Shown here: positions 43,468 to 50,983 of the stretch, in pieces | Layout of the letters: each line of letters opens with the position of its first letter | How positions within the stretch are numbered: position 1 is the stretch's first letter | NCBI GenBank assembly: GCA_963703235.1 | Contig: OY969802.1 | Location: 372,001-436,000 of the forward strand | Length of the DNA: 64,000 nucleotides | Direction: 5' to 3' | DNA from: VRUE01 sp963703235 | GTDB lineage: Bacteria; Actinomycetota; Thermoleophilia; Solirubrobacterales; 70-9 | The notes under the pieces: generated by a model | The model's database searches: none | What the model saw: only the letters and a program-made list of their open reading frames with translations | What the model was told of the DNA's origin: nothing | Position numbers and translations under genes: made by a program

Positions 43468-44565
43468 GTGAGCGCGGACGTCATCCTCGTCATCGTCGTC
43501 GGCACGGCGCTTGCCTTCGACTTCACCAACGGCTTCCACGACACCGCCAACGTGGTGGCGACCTCGATCTCGACCCGGGCGGCGAGCCCGCAGGTGGCGA
43601 TCGCCTTCGCGGCGCTGCTCAACTTCGCCGGCGCCTTCATCTCGATCTCGGTCGCGGCCACGGTCGCCAACGACGTCGTCGACGCCTCCGCGATCACGCC
43701 GACGGTGGTCTTCGCCGGGCTGATCGGGGCGATCGCCTGGAACCTCATCACCTGGTACTTCGCCCTCCCGTCCAGCTCCTCGCATGCGTTGATCGGCGGT
43801 GTGGTGGGATCGGCCGTCGTCGCCTCGGGGTTCGACGCGGTGCTCGCCGACGGGGTGGTCGGCAAAGTCCTGATCCCAGCCGTGGTGGCGCCGCTGCTCG
43901 CCTTCTCCGTCGCCGGGATCGCGATCGGGCTGATCTACCGGATCGTCGGCCGGCAGCGGCCGGGGACGGTGACGCGCGGCTTCCGTTACGGGCAGCTGGT
44001 CTCGGGCGGCATGCTGGCGCTCGCGCACGGGACCAACGACGCCCAGAAGACGATGGGGGTGATCACGCTCGCCCTGATCGCCAACGGCACCCTCAGCGCC
44101 GGCGCCGATCCGCCGCTCTGGGTGATCGTCTCGGCGGCGAGCGCGATCGCGCTCGGCACCTACAGCGGTGGCTGGCGGATCATCCGCACGACCGGCACCC
44201 GGATCATCAAGATGGACGCCGCGCAGGGCTTTTCGGCGCAGGGGGCAGGCGCGGCGGTGATCCTCGCCTCGACGCACTACGGCTTCCCGCTCTCGACTAC
44301 GCACGTGATCAACGGCGGCGTGATGGGGGCCGGAGCCGGGAAGAGGCTCTCGGCCGTGCGCTGGGGCGTAGCCGGCAACATCTTCGTGGCCTGGCTGCTG
44401 ACCCTGCCCGCCGCGGCGGCGATCGGCGGCGTCACCTACGCCGTCAGTCACATCTTCGGCACCGGTGCGGTGGGGCCGGTGCTGATCTCTGCGACGGCGT
44501 TGCTGCTGATCGCGCTCGCCTTCGTCCGCCGCTCGCGGCAGGGCGCACCGGTGCCCGTCACCTAG
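43468..44565 (+). CDS. pit: Low-affinity inorganic phosphate transporter, PiT family
   Basis: The 365-residue membrane protein has the two PiT signatures, DFTNGFHDTANVVATSI at the start and LAHGTNDAQKTMGVI in the second half, and about ten membrane segments with ALPSSSSHALIGG and FPLSTTHVINGG repeats. It carries metal-phosphate in symport. GTG 43468 lies two bases after the DUF47 stop. It complements the high-affinity Pst system 9 kb upstream. Confidence 0.95.
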   Translation: MSADVILVIVVGTALAFDFTNGFHDTANVVATSISTRAASPQVAIAFAALLNFAGAFISISVAATVANDVVDASAITPTVVFAGLIGAIAWNLITWYFALPSSSSHALIGGVVGSAVVASGFDAVLADGVVGKVLIPAVVAPLLAFSVAGIAIGLIYRIVGRQRPGTVTRGFRYGQLVSGGMLALAHGTNDAQKTMGVITLALIANGTLSAGADPPLWVIVSAASAIALGTYSGGWRIIRTTGTRIIKMDAAQGFSAQGAGAAVILASTHYGFPLSTTHVINGGVMGAGAGKRLSAVRWGVAGNIFVAWLLTLPAAAAIGGVTYAVSHIFGTGAVGPVLISATALLLIALAFVRRSRQGAPVPVT

Positions 44566-44811
44566 ATGCCGATGCTGGCGGTCGTGGTCGAAACCAAGGA
44601 GCTGGCGCAGACGGCGCTCGCCTCGGTCGTCGCCGGGGTGGGGATCACGATCGTCTTCTCGGTCGCAATCTGGGGGGCTGCCCGCTTCGTCGACCTCAGT
44701 CGCGACGACCGGCCGATCGCGGCAGCGGCGGCGGCGACCCTGGGTCTCCTCGCCCTGGCCGCCACGCTTGCCACGGTGGGAGTGGGCCTCGTCGTAATGA
44801 CCTCGACGTAG
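44566..44811 (+). CDS. Small two-helix membrane protein
   Basis: The 81-residue product begins at the base after the pit stop. It has two membrane segments (about residues 17-38 and 52-78) joined by the charged loop RFVDLSRDDRP. No motif suggests an enzyme. Close coupling to pit suggests an accessory role in or near phosphate transport, but this is inference only. Confidence 0.65.
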   Translation: MPMLAVVVETKELAQTALASVVAGVGITIVFSVAIWGAARFVDLSRDDRPIAAAAAATLGLLALAATLATVGVGLVVMTST

Positions 44812-44831
44812 TCGGGCTTACAATTCGCACC

Positions 44832-45182
44832 GTGCGGACCCTGCGAAACGCCGCGATCGTGATGCTGCTCGCCCTGGTTGTCGCCTTCGTGCCGGGTGGG
44901 GGCAACGCGGCGGACACGATCCTGACGGCGATCACGATGGCCTTCCTGGCGCTGATCGCCTGGACCGTCTTCGTCTTGAGCCGCCAGAACCAGCTGACGC
45001 TGGCGACGCTGAGCGACGGTCGCCGGGCGATCCTCTACGGCGCCCTGGGGCTGATCGCGCTGCTGATCGCCGGCAGCGACGAGCTGTTCTCCAGCGGCGC
45101 CGGCACGCTCGCCTGGATCCTCCTGCTCGGCGCCTCGGTCGCCGCGATCTGGCGGATCTGGGTCGAGGCCAACACTTACTGA
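44832..45182 (+). CDS. Small three-helix membrane protein
   Basis: The 116-residue product has three or four hydrophobic helices (residues 7-22, 30-50, 68-84, 92-108) and a short basic N-terminus. The GTG start is seven bases after TACAAT (44819-44824), a strong -10 match, so the mRNA is probably leaderless. I do not recognise the family. The next gene, a TadE-like pseudopilin, starts 73 bases later. Confidence 0.65.
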   Translation: MRTLRNAAIVMLLALVVAFVPGGGNAADTILTAITMAFLALIAWTVFVLSRQNQLTLATLSDGRRAILYGALGLIALLIAGSDELFSSGAGTLAWILLLGASVAAIWRIWVEANTY

Positions 45183-45255
45183 CGACGCGAAGGCGTGACT
45201 GAATTGTTGCTTTGAGCGCGCCACGCGTGCGCGCCGGGCTGGGACGGTCCGGGGC

Positions 45256-45615
45256 GTGTCGCGCCAGGTCGCCAGCAGCTCTCGCAGGGAGGACGGGACC
45301 GCCTCGGTCGAGTTGATCGCCGTGGTCCCTTTCCTGCTGTTGGCGGTCCTGGTCGCGGCACAGATCGCCCTGGCCGGCCAGGCGCTGTGGTCGGCGGGAA
45401 TCGCCGCGCGGGTCGCGGCGCGGGCGGCGATCGTCGGCAAGGATGCGAAGGTGGCGGCCCGGCGGGCACTGCCGCCCGCGTTGCGCGACGGGGCGCAGGT
45501 GAGCGCGGACGTTGGCGTCTCCGTGCGCGTCCGGATCCCGCGCCTGCTGCCGGCCATGCCGAGGCTTACGGTGACGGCCAGGACGCAGCTGGAGTCTGGC
45601 GATGGAGGACGCTGA
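45256..45615 (+). CDS. TadE-like pseudopilin
   Basis: The 119-residue protein has the TadE plan: a short basic N-terminus, a Glu-containing membrane helix (DGTASVELIAVVPFLLLAVLVAAQIA) and a small beta-rich exterior. TadE-like minor pilins are processed by TadV-type peptidases and join Flp/Tad pili. Two more Tad-like proteins follow, but no TadA ATPase or TadB/C platform genes are present, so the pilus machinery must be elsewhere or these serve another envelope role. Confidence 0.78.
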   Translation: MSRQVASSSRREDGTASVELIAVVPFLLLAVLVAAQIALAGQALWSAGIAARVAARAAIVGKDAKVAARRALPPALRDGAQVSADVGVSVRVRIPRLLPAMPRLTVTARTQLESGDGGR

Positions 45616-45616
45616 G

Positions 45617-45955
45617 ATGCGCCGGCCAGATGCGTCATCGGGTCAGGCCACCGTTGAGTTGGTGGCAGCGCTGCCGGCGCTGCTTCTGGCGGGTCTGATC
45701 GCGCTGCAGCTATTGGCGACCGGCTACGCCCTGACCTTGGCCGACGGCGCCGCCGAGGCCGGGGCGTTGGCGCTCGCCACGGGCAGCCCCGCCACGGATG
45801 CGGTGCGCGAGGCACTGCCGGCCTGGGCGGAGGACGAGGTCGAGGTGACCGTGAGGGGAGGGCAGGTGACGGTTCGCCTGCGGCCACCGGCGCCGCTGCG
45901 ATCGATCGCCGAGCGCCTCAGCGTGACCTCCTCGGCGACGGCGAGGCCCAAGTGA
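45617..45955 (+). CDS. TadE-like pseudopilin, second copy
   Basis: The 112-residue protein again has the motif SSGQATVELVAALPALLLAGLIALQ at residues 8-33 and a beta-rich exterior. ATG 45617 lies two bases after the preceding stop and has GGAGG eight bases upstream; an in-frame ATG at 45602 is less likely. Its last four bases overlap the next start (GTGA). It is probably a partner pilin of the first TadE-like protein. Confidence 0.76.
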   Translation: MRRPDASSGQATVELVAALPALLLAGLIALQLLATGYALTLADGAAEAGALALATGSPATDAVREALPAWAEDEVEVTVRGGQVTVRLRPPAPLRSIAERLSVTSSATARPK

Positions 45956-47865
45956 CCGAGGAGACGACGGTACTGGTTACTTCCATCGGGGCCGCGACCG
46001 GCGCCAGGGCGGCTGCCGCCGCTCTGGCGTGTGCCGGGTCCGACCGCGATCGGGCGGGATTGCTGATCGATCTAGCCGGCGAAAGGGCACCGCGGCCCTC
46101 GCTGGTCGCAACGAGTGCGGCGCGAGAGCTGGAGGAGCGCCTGGCCGCGCACTTGCCGGCTGCGCACGTCGCCTCGCGCGGCCGGTTCTGCCACCTGTCT
46201 CTCCCATCCGACCGGGACGGCATCGAGCAGATCCCTGCGGCGCTGCCGCTCGCGCGCGGCACCGCCGCGGTCGTCCATCTGCCTGCGGGGCTGTTGCAGC
46301 CAACGCTGGCCGAGCCCCGAATCCAACTATCCGCGGCCATGCTCCGCGCCGATCTCGCCGAGGACCGCTCCCTGACGGCGTTGGTCGCCGGCGACCTGAT
46401 CGAGCGCGGCCTCCGCGTCGCCGTCCTGAAGCGGCCACTCGGCTTTCTCGCAGCACGCATGGCCCTGCTCGGAATTCCATCGTCGAGCGGCGTGGGATTG
46501 CCCAGTCGCATCAGGGGACGTCTCCTCCCGAGTGAGAGCGGCCAGGCGCTGATCCTGGCTTTGGGCGGTGCCTTCGCTCTGATCGCCGCAGCGCTGGCCC
46601 TGGTCGCGATCGCGGGAGCGGTGACGGGGAAGGGGAGGGCCCAGCGCGCTGCCGACCTGGCGGCGATCTCGGCGGCGCGCTCGATGCGCGACGACCTGCC
46701 GCGGTTTCTTTCGCCCCCGGCACTGCCCGACGGCTCGCCGAACCCGAGGCATCTGGAGAAGGCCGAATACCTGGAGCGAGCAGGTGCCGCTGCGGCAGAC
46801 GCAGCCGAGGCAAACGGGGTCGAGGCAGGCGACCTGCGAGTTTCCTTTCCCGATCGCGCCTCCTTCGCGCCGGTACGGGTCAAGGCCGTGGTGACTGGCG
46901 GCTTGCGGCTGGCGTCAGCCGAGGTCGAGGCCTCGGCCGTGGCCGAAGCCGCCTCGGCGGCAGCCGGCGTCGGCGCGGCGCCGACGATGGCGAGCGGCGG
47001 CGGTTACAGCGGCCCGCTCGTCTACCGCAACGGCGAGGGAATGCGGCCCGACGTCGCCGTCGCCTTCGATCGAATGGCGGCAGCAGCAGCGCGGGACGGT
47101 CTCGCCTTGGTCGTCAACTCGGGTTTCCGCTCCGACGCCGAGCAGGCGGCGCTGTTCGCCGCCCATCCCGACCCGACCTGGGTCGCTCCGCCCGGCAAGT
47201 CCCTGCACCGCTGCGCGACGGAGCTCGACCTCGGCTCGGAAACGGCCTACGGCTGGCTCGCCGCCAACGCCGCTCGCTTCGGCTTCGTCCAACGCTACTC
47301 CTGGGAGGCCTGGCACTACGGATACGACCGGCCGCCGGCGCCGTGCTCGGCCGCCGGCGACGCCGTCGGCATGGCTGGCACGGATGGCGCAGCGGGCGGG
47401 GGAGATGGCTCGCTGGCGGGGTCGGCGAGCCTGCCCTCTTTCGTCCCGACTCGCTTCCGGCTGCCGTTGCTGCGCGCCGCAGCGCACTGGAACGTGTCCG
47501 CCGCCCTGCTCGCCGCTCAGCTGATGGCGGAGTCGAACTTCAACCCCTTCGCCGTCTCTTCTGCCGGCGCCCAGGGCATAGCGCAGTTCATGCCGGCCAC
47601 AGCCGCCGCCTACGGCCTCGGCGACCCCTTCGACCCCGAGGCCGCGATCGACGCCCAGGCGCACCTGATGTCGGACCTCCTGCGCCAGTTCGGCGACCCC
47701 TCGCTCGCCCTCGCCGCCTACAACGCCGGCCCGGCTCCGGTCGAAGCCTGTACCTGCGTTCCGGCCTACCCCGAGACCCAGGCCTACGTCACTCGCATCC
47801 TCGCCCTGCTCGGCGGCGCCGGCGCTCTCGTCGTGCCTACGTTCGAAGTGAGGCTGGTCGCGTGA
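45952..47865 (+). CDS. TadG-like anchor fused to VanY-type peptidase and lytic transglycosylase domains
   Basis: The 637-residue protein has four parts. Residues 1-190 resemble a degenerate P-loop (CpaE/MinD-like) fold without a Walker lysine. Residues 194-240 are a TadG-type pilin helix (ESGQALILALGGAFALI). Residues 355-465 form a LAS/VanY D-Ala-D-Ala carboxypeptidase with the zinc ligands in SLHRCATELDLG and WEAWHYGY. Residues 500-600 are a Slt lytic transglycosylase (LMAESNFNPFAVSSAGAQGIAQF, catalytic Glu; LALAAYNAGP). It can thus cut both peptide and glycan parts of the wall. Start GTG 45952 overlaps the upstream stop. Confidence 0.85.
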   Translation: MTEETTVLVTSIGAATGARAAAAALACAGSDRDRAGLLIDLAGERAPRPSLVATSAARELEERLAAHLPAAHVASRGRFCHLSLPSDRDGIEQIPAALPLARGTAAVVHLPAGLLQPTLAEPRIQLSAAMLRADLAEDRSLTALVAGDLIERGLRVAVLKRPLGFLAARMALLGIPSSSGVGLPSRIRGRLLPSESGQALILALGGAFALIAAALALVAIAGAVTGKGRAQRAADLAAISAARSMRDDLPRFLSPPALPDGSPNPRHLEKAEYLERAGAAAADAAEANGVEAGDLRVSFPDRASFAPVRVKAVVTGGLRLASAEVEASAVAEAASAAAGVGAAPTMASGGGYSGPLVYRNGEGMRPDVAVAFDRMAAAAARDGLALVVNSGFRSDAEQAALFAAHPDPTWVAPPGKSLHRCATELDLGSETAYGWLAANAARFGFVQRYSWEAWHYGYDRPPAPCSAAGDAVGMAGTDGAAGGGDGSLAGSASLPSFVPTRFRLPLLRAAAHWNVSAALLAAQLMAESNFNPFAVSSAGAQGIAQFMPATAAAYGLGDPFDPEAAIDAQAHLMSDLLRQFGDPSLALAAYNAGPAPVEACTCVPAYPETQAYVTRILALLGGAGALVVPTFEVRLVA

Positions 47866-47872
47866 TGCCCAC

Positions 47873-47903
47873 CTATACACACCTAAAGGTGTATAATGGT
47901 GTA
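47873..47903 (+). promoter_or_regulatory. VapBC promoter and operator
   Basis: TATAAT at 47892-47897 lies six bases before the vapB GTG, implying a leaderless mRNA. The imperfect palindrome TATACAC...GTGTATA (about 47874-47895) overlaps the -10, fitting autoregulation by the antitoxin. Confidence 0.65.
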
Positions 47904-48116
47904 GTGACCCGCACGAACATCGAGATCGACGAGGAGCTGATCGAGCGTGTGATGCGCATCTATCGCCTTCGCAGCAAGCGTGAGGCCGTCGACTACGCAC
48001 TGCGCAAGCTCGTGCCAGAGCCGATGACGCGCAAGGAAATGCTGGCCATGGAGGGAACCGGATGGGGTGGCAACCTCGATGAGATTCGTCCGGCCGAAGA
48101 GGTTCCCGAGTGGTGA
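47904..48116 (+). CDS. vapB: VapB-type antitoxin
   Basis: The 70-residue protein begins TRTNIEIDEELIERVMRIY, the ribbon-helix-helix pattern of VapB antitoxins of the MT-type, followed by a helix with SKREAVDYALRKLV and a C-terminal toxin-neutralising tail. GTG 47904 is chosen for the domain start and the -10 position; the frame is open back to 47865. It overlaps the toxin gene by four bases. Confidence 0.85.
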   Translation: MTRTNIEIDEELIERVMRIYRLRSKREAVDYALRKLVPEPMTRKEMLAMEGTGWGGNLDEIRPAEEVPEW

Positions 48117-48508
48117 CCATCGTTGACTCCTCGGCTTGGATCGAGTTCCTCCGGGGCGCCAGCGGTGTGGCTCCGGCGCTGCATTCCTTGCTGGACGAAG
48201 GGGCCGAGCTGGCGATCACCGACGTGGTCTTGATGGAGGTCTTGGCGGGTGCCCGCGACGACGCCGAACGCAACAGGCTGCGACGTTTCCTCTACGCGCA
48301 GCATTTCCTCCCCGTGGAGGGCCCTGCCGACTACGAGAGCGCCGCTGAGCTGCACCGGCTCTGCCGCCGGGGTGGGGAGACACCACGCAACCTCAGCGAC
48401 TGCCTGATCGCAGTCGTTGCGATGCGAAATGACGCTGCGTTGCTTACCGCTGACCGCGATTTCCAGGTCATCGCACGCTACGCGCCGCTCCGTATGGCGG
48501 CGGTGTAA
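48113..48508 (+). CDS. vapC: VapC-type PIN-domain toxin
   Basis: The 131-residue ribonuclease has the PIN acidic residues in VDSSAWIEFLRG, VLMEVLAGARDD, NLSDCLIAVVA and LLTADRDFQVIA, all present, so it should be active. It cleaves tRNA or rRNA when the antitoxin is lost. It is paired with the upstream VapB and starts at GTG 48113 (or 48110). It lies at the head of an accessory patch with other toxin-antitoxin remains. Confidence 0.9.
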   Translation: MTIVDSSAWIEFLRGASGVAPALHSLLDEGAELAITDVVLMEVLAGARDDAERNRLRRFLYAQHFLPVEGPADYESAAELHRLCRRGGETPRNLSDCLIAVVAMRNDAALLTADRDFQVIARYAPLRMAAV

Positions 48509-48535
48509 GGCCTGGTCCCTCTAGACTGCCGCGCG

Positions 48536-49009
48536 ATGGCAACCGTCGAGGTACAGGGCGTCGAGGGAATGCAGTCGCTGCTCGGGCAGGAGATCGGCCC
48601 GAGCGAGTGGCGAACCGTGACCCAGGAGGACATCGACACCTTCGCCCAGCTGTCCGGCGACGACCAGTGGATCCACGTCGACGTCGAGCGGGCGAAGAGC
48701 GAGAGCCCCTTCGGGACGACGATCGCCCACGGCAACCTGACCCTCTCGCTGGTCGACGGCTTCCGCAAGGAGATGATCTCCTCGACCGGCTTCGCCCTCG
48801 GCGTCAACTACGGCTGGAACAAGATCCGCTTCCCGGCACCGGTCCCCGTCGACGCTCGCGTCCGCGGCCGCGCCGAGGTCGTCTCGATCGATGAGAAGGG
48901 CGGCGGCTGGTACGAGGTAGTGACCCGCTTCACCCTCGAGGTCGAGGGCAACGAGAAGCCCTGCTTCGTCGGCGACTCGGTGACGCGCGTGATGGCGCCC
49001 GCGGGCTGA
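48536..49009 (+). CDS. MaoC-like (R)-specific enoyl-CoA hydratase
   Basis: The 157-residue hot-dog protein has the hydratase-2 motif in SGDDQWIHVDVERAKSE with catalytic Asp and His, followed by PFGTTIAHGNLTLSLV. It hydrates trans-2-enoyl-CoA. TAGACT about eight bases upstream of the ATG suggests a leaderless start. Its 3' end is repeated in diverged form at 49916-49994. Confidence 0.9.
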   Translation: MATVEVQGVEGMQSLLGQEIGPSEWRTVTQEDIDTFAQLSGDDQWIHVDVERAKSESPFGTTIAHGNLTLSLVDGFRKEMISSTGFALGVNYGWNKIRFPAPVPVDARVRGRAEVVSIDEKGGGWYEVVTRFTLEVEGNEKPCFVGDSVTRVMAPAG

Positions 49010-49044
49010 CCGCCGCGGTCCTCGGTCGGGCTACGGCGAAGCCA

Positions 49045-49539
49045 ATGGCCTATCGAGACTCCTACCTCTGGCAACTTCGACAAGCCGTAGGCCATGGACT
49101 CGTCCTAATGCCAGGGGCGATGGTTGCCGTACAACAAGACGATCGGCGCGTCCTGCTAACCAAGCGGAGCGACGATGGAACCTGGTGCCTTCCGGCAGGC
49201 GCTGCAGAGCCAGGTGGAAGTTTCGCCCGGACTGCAATCGATGAGCTTGCCGAGGAGACTGGGATCGAGGTCGCGGAGGGAGACCTAATTCCGTTTGGAT
49301 GTCTCTCCGAGGCCGAGGCGCACACGATCGACTACCCCAATGGCGACGTCACGCACTGCTTTGCTCTGTGCTTCCTGGCTAGAAGCTGGGAGGGACACCC
49401 TCGCCCCGACCAGGACGAGTCGACCGAGGCGAAGTTCGTCGACCTAGGCGCGCTCCCCGAACCGCTGCATTCTCCAACCGGGCACGCACTTGAACTGTTG
49501 GCGGCCTATCTGCGCTCAGGCTTGTTCCAGGTGCGCTGA
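49045..49539 (+). CDS. NUDIX hydrolase
   Basis: The 164-residue protein has a NUDIX domain: LTKRSDDGTWCLPAGAAEPG and the box segment GGSFARTAIDELAEETGIEV. The core ELxEETG is intact, but the upstream Glu and the Arg of the REUxEE motif are replaced (Ser and Asp), so metal binding may differ. It probably hydrolyses nucleoside-diphosphate derivatives. Codon use is visibly less GC-biased than its neighbours, which suggests transfer. It lies between maoC and a fragment of a second maoC. Confidence 0.84.
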   Translation: MAYRDSYLWQLRQAVGHGLVLMPGAMVAVQQDDRRVLLTKRSDDGTWCLPAGAAEPGGSFARTAIDELAEETGIEVAEGDLIPFGCLSEAEAHTIDYPNGDVTHCFALCFLARSWEGHPRPDQDESTEAKFVDLGALPEPLHSPTGHALELLAAYLRSGLFQVR

Positions 49540-49568
49540 TCTCGCGGCTGTGAGATCGCCGTGGGCGA

Positions 49569-49766
49569 CTAGGCTGCGACGTGCTCGCCTACTGGAACGA
49601 AGTGCTCCAAATTGGCGTCGTGCTTCAAGGCGAACGGAATGCCCTCTTCGGCGAGCTTGGCCACCTCGGCGTAGGAGTCGCCAGCGGCAGACCAGCCCTC
49701 GACATCGGGGGACTCGGCCCACCAGCCGTCGGTCTCGTGGTGATAGATGACGCGCACGGTCTCCAT
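49569..49766 (-). CDS. HicB-like antitoxin
   Basis: The 65-residue product (METVRVIYHHETDGWWAESP, then DVEGWSAAGDSYAEVAKLAEEGIPFAL) is the HicB-type partial RNase H fold found in antitoxins and DUF1902 proteins. The usual HicA toxin upstream is reduced to its first 25 codons, joined in frame to this gene, so the pair has decayed. The protein may persist alone as a repressor. Confidence 0.72.
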   Translation of the reverse strand: METVRVIYHHETDGWWAESPDVEGWSAAGDSYAEVAKLAEEGIPFALKHDANLEHFVPVGEHVAA

Positions 49767-49868
49767 TCGATTCTCCACGTCAGTTTGGCGCGCAACGCGA
49801 TAGCCGAGCGGTTTGCGTTCCAAGGTGGCCAGCAGGCGCTTTGCCTTCATCGACGGGAACTGCCCCAT
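49767..49868 (-). pseudogene. Truncated HicA toxin remnant
   Basis: The codons before hicB read MKAKRLLATLERKPLGYRVA and RQT, the N-terminal helix-strand of HicA toxins. In intact HicA the catalytic GSHR segment with its histidine follows; here the sequence passes after a few codons directly into hicB. A deletion has removed about two thirds of the toxin. Confidence 0.55.
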
Positions 49869-49915
49869 GCGCCGCGAGTCTAGAGCGAGCCTCGGATTGT
49901 TTTGTCTGCGTCAAA

Positions 49916-49994
49916 CACCCTCGAGGTCGAGGGCAGCGAGAAGCCGTGCTTCGTGGGTGACAGCGTCACCCGCGTGATGGCGCCCGCGGGCTGA
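49916..49994 (+). pseudogene. 3' fragment of a second maoC gene
   Basis: This stretch encodes TLEVEGSEKPCFVGDSVTRV and MAPAG before TGA, matching the last 26 codons of the MaoC gene at 48536-49009. Most differences are at silent third positions, so this is not a fresh duplication but the end of a separate, formerly selected maoC copy. No 5' part is next to it. Confidence 0.75.
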
Positions 49995-50007
49995 CGGCGC
50001 CTTTCAG

Positions 50008-50598
50008 CTACTCGGCCAAGCGGCGTAGGGTCTGGTCGTGCTTCTTCATCGCCGCGCGGATCTCCTGCTGCTGTGCGTCTGCCGCGTCGCCCAGAGTTCG
50101 ACGGATGGCCTCCAGCGGGACCATCAGCGTCAGGGGTTCTGTGCTCGCCGACCTGAAGCCGAAGCGCGCATAGAAGGCGGCGGCTTCCTCGTCGAGGGCG
50201 TGGACGAGGACCGCCCGCATGGCGACCGAGCGGGAGGCGTGAACGGTACGTCGAAGGGCGTCGAGGAGAAGGCTTCGCCCCAGGCCAGCGTCCTGCTCAG
50301 AGCGATCGACAGCGAGACGAGCGATCAGACAGACGGGGATCGGGAAGTGCCTGGAGGTTCCGCGCTGCACTCCACTCGTCGCTTTGGTGTGCCCGACCTG
50401 CGACGCGACCAAGGTGTAATAGCCGACGACCTCGGCTTCGTTCGCTCGACAGACGACGAAAGTGCGGGCAGTGTCGCGGCGTTGGCCCTGTCCGGCATAG
50501 GCGCGCAACCAGCGGTCGAGTTGCTCGCGGCCGCACTCGAAGCAATCGACTTCGTGGTGCGGTTCGAGCGGTTCGACCGCCCCGAAGCGAGCGCTCAA
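50008..50598 (-). CDS. GNAT-family acetyltransferase, probable toxin
   Basis: The 196-residue acetyltransferase has the GNAT CoA-binding region (LIARLAVDRSEQDAGLGRSLL) and a C-terminal AFYARFGF motif, in the form seen in TacT/AtaT toxins, which acetylate aminoacyl-tRNA. The opening EPLEPHHEVDCFECGREQLDRWL is typical of these toxins. It starts with TTG overlapping the antitoxin stop (TTGA), and the antitoxin of DUF1778 type precedes it. The last 25 residues are an extra charged helix. Confidence 0.86.
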   Translation of the reverse strand: MSARFGAVEPLEPHHEVDCFECGREQLDRWLRAYAGQGQRRDTARTFVVCRANEAEVVGYYTLVASQVGHTKATSGVQRGTSRHFPIPVCLIARLAVDRSEQDAGLGRSLLLDALRRTVHASRSVAMRAVLVHALDEEAAAFYARFGFRSASTEPLTLMVPLEAIRRTLGDAADAQQQEIRAAMKKHDQTLRRLAE

Positions 50599-50876
50599 CC
50601 GTCGAGGACGCTGGGACTCTCAGTCAGAGCGCCGAGGCCGACCTCGAAAGAGGCGGGATTGTCAAGAGCCGCCAAGAAGCGGCCCGCCTCGTCTGCATTG
50701 AGCACGATGCTCGTGCGCTCGGCCAGCACCTCCTCGGCCTCGCGGCGTGCCGCCTGGCGGACAAACTCGCTGAGCGTCTGACCACGAGCGGAAGCTGCGG
50801 CCTGCTCCAGATCGCGCTCCTCGTCGGTCATCCGGATCTCGATCCGGCGGGTCTTGGCGCTCGTCGTAGGCTCCAT
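50595..50876 (-). CDS. DUF1778-type antitoxin
   Basis: The 93-residue protein has a ribbon-helix-helix N-terminus (TRRIEIRMTDEERDLEQAA, then SARGQTLSEFVRQAARREAEEVL) and a C-terminal tail with LNADEAGRFLAALDNP, the TacA/DUF1778 pattern. It neutralises the adjacent GNAT toxin and represses the operon. A promoter with a palindromic operator lies directly upstream. Confidence 0.87.
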   Translation of the reverse strand: MEPTTSAKTRRIEIRMTDEERDLEQAAASARGQTLSEFVRQAARREAEEVLAERTSIVLNADEAGRFLAALDNPASFEVGLGALTESPSVLDG

Positions 50877-50886
50877 GGGAAGGGGC

Positions 50887-50915
50887 AATGTACGGCTTTT
50901 GTCCGGACAATGCAA
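50887..50915 (-). promoter_or_regulatory. Toxin-antitoxin promoter with palindromic operator
   Basis: On the minus strand TTGCAT (50915-50910) and TACATT (50892-50887) are spaced by 17 bp, a good sigma-70-type promoter, 10 bases before the antitoxin ATG. The spacer contains the perfect 12-bp palindrome TTGTCCGGACAA (50899-50910), a likely antitoxin binding site. Confidence 0.65.
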
Positions 50916-50953
50916 GCCTGATGACCTACCAGGCGCTCCGCAGCGGGATCGCG

Positions 50954-50977
50954 CTCGATCGACGAGAAGGGCGGCGG
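50954..50977 (+). pseudogene. Internal fragment of a maoC gene
   Basis: These 24 bases match an internal part of the MaoC gene around 48883-48907 (SIDEKGGG) with one silent mismatch. The fragment abuts the 3' end of the MBL hydrolase gene. It is too short to stand alone as evidence but fits the second fragment at 49916. Confidence 0.4.
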
Positions 50978-50983
50978 TTCTCC

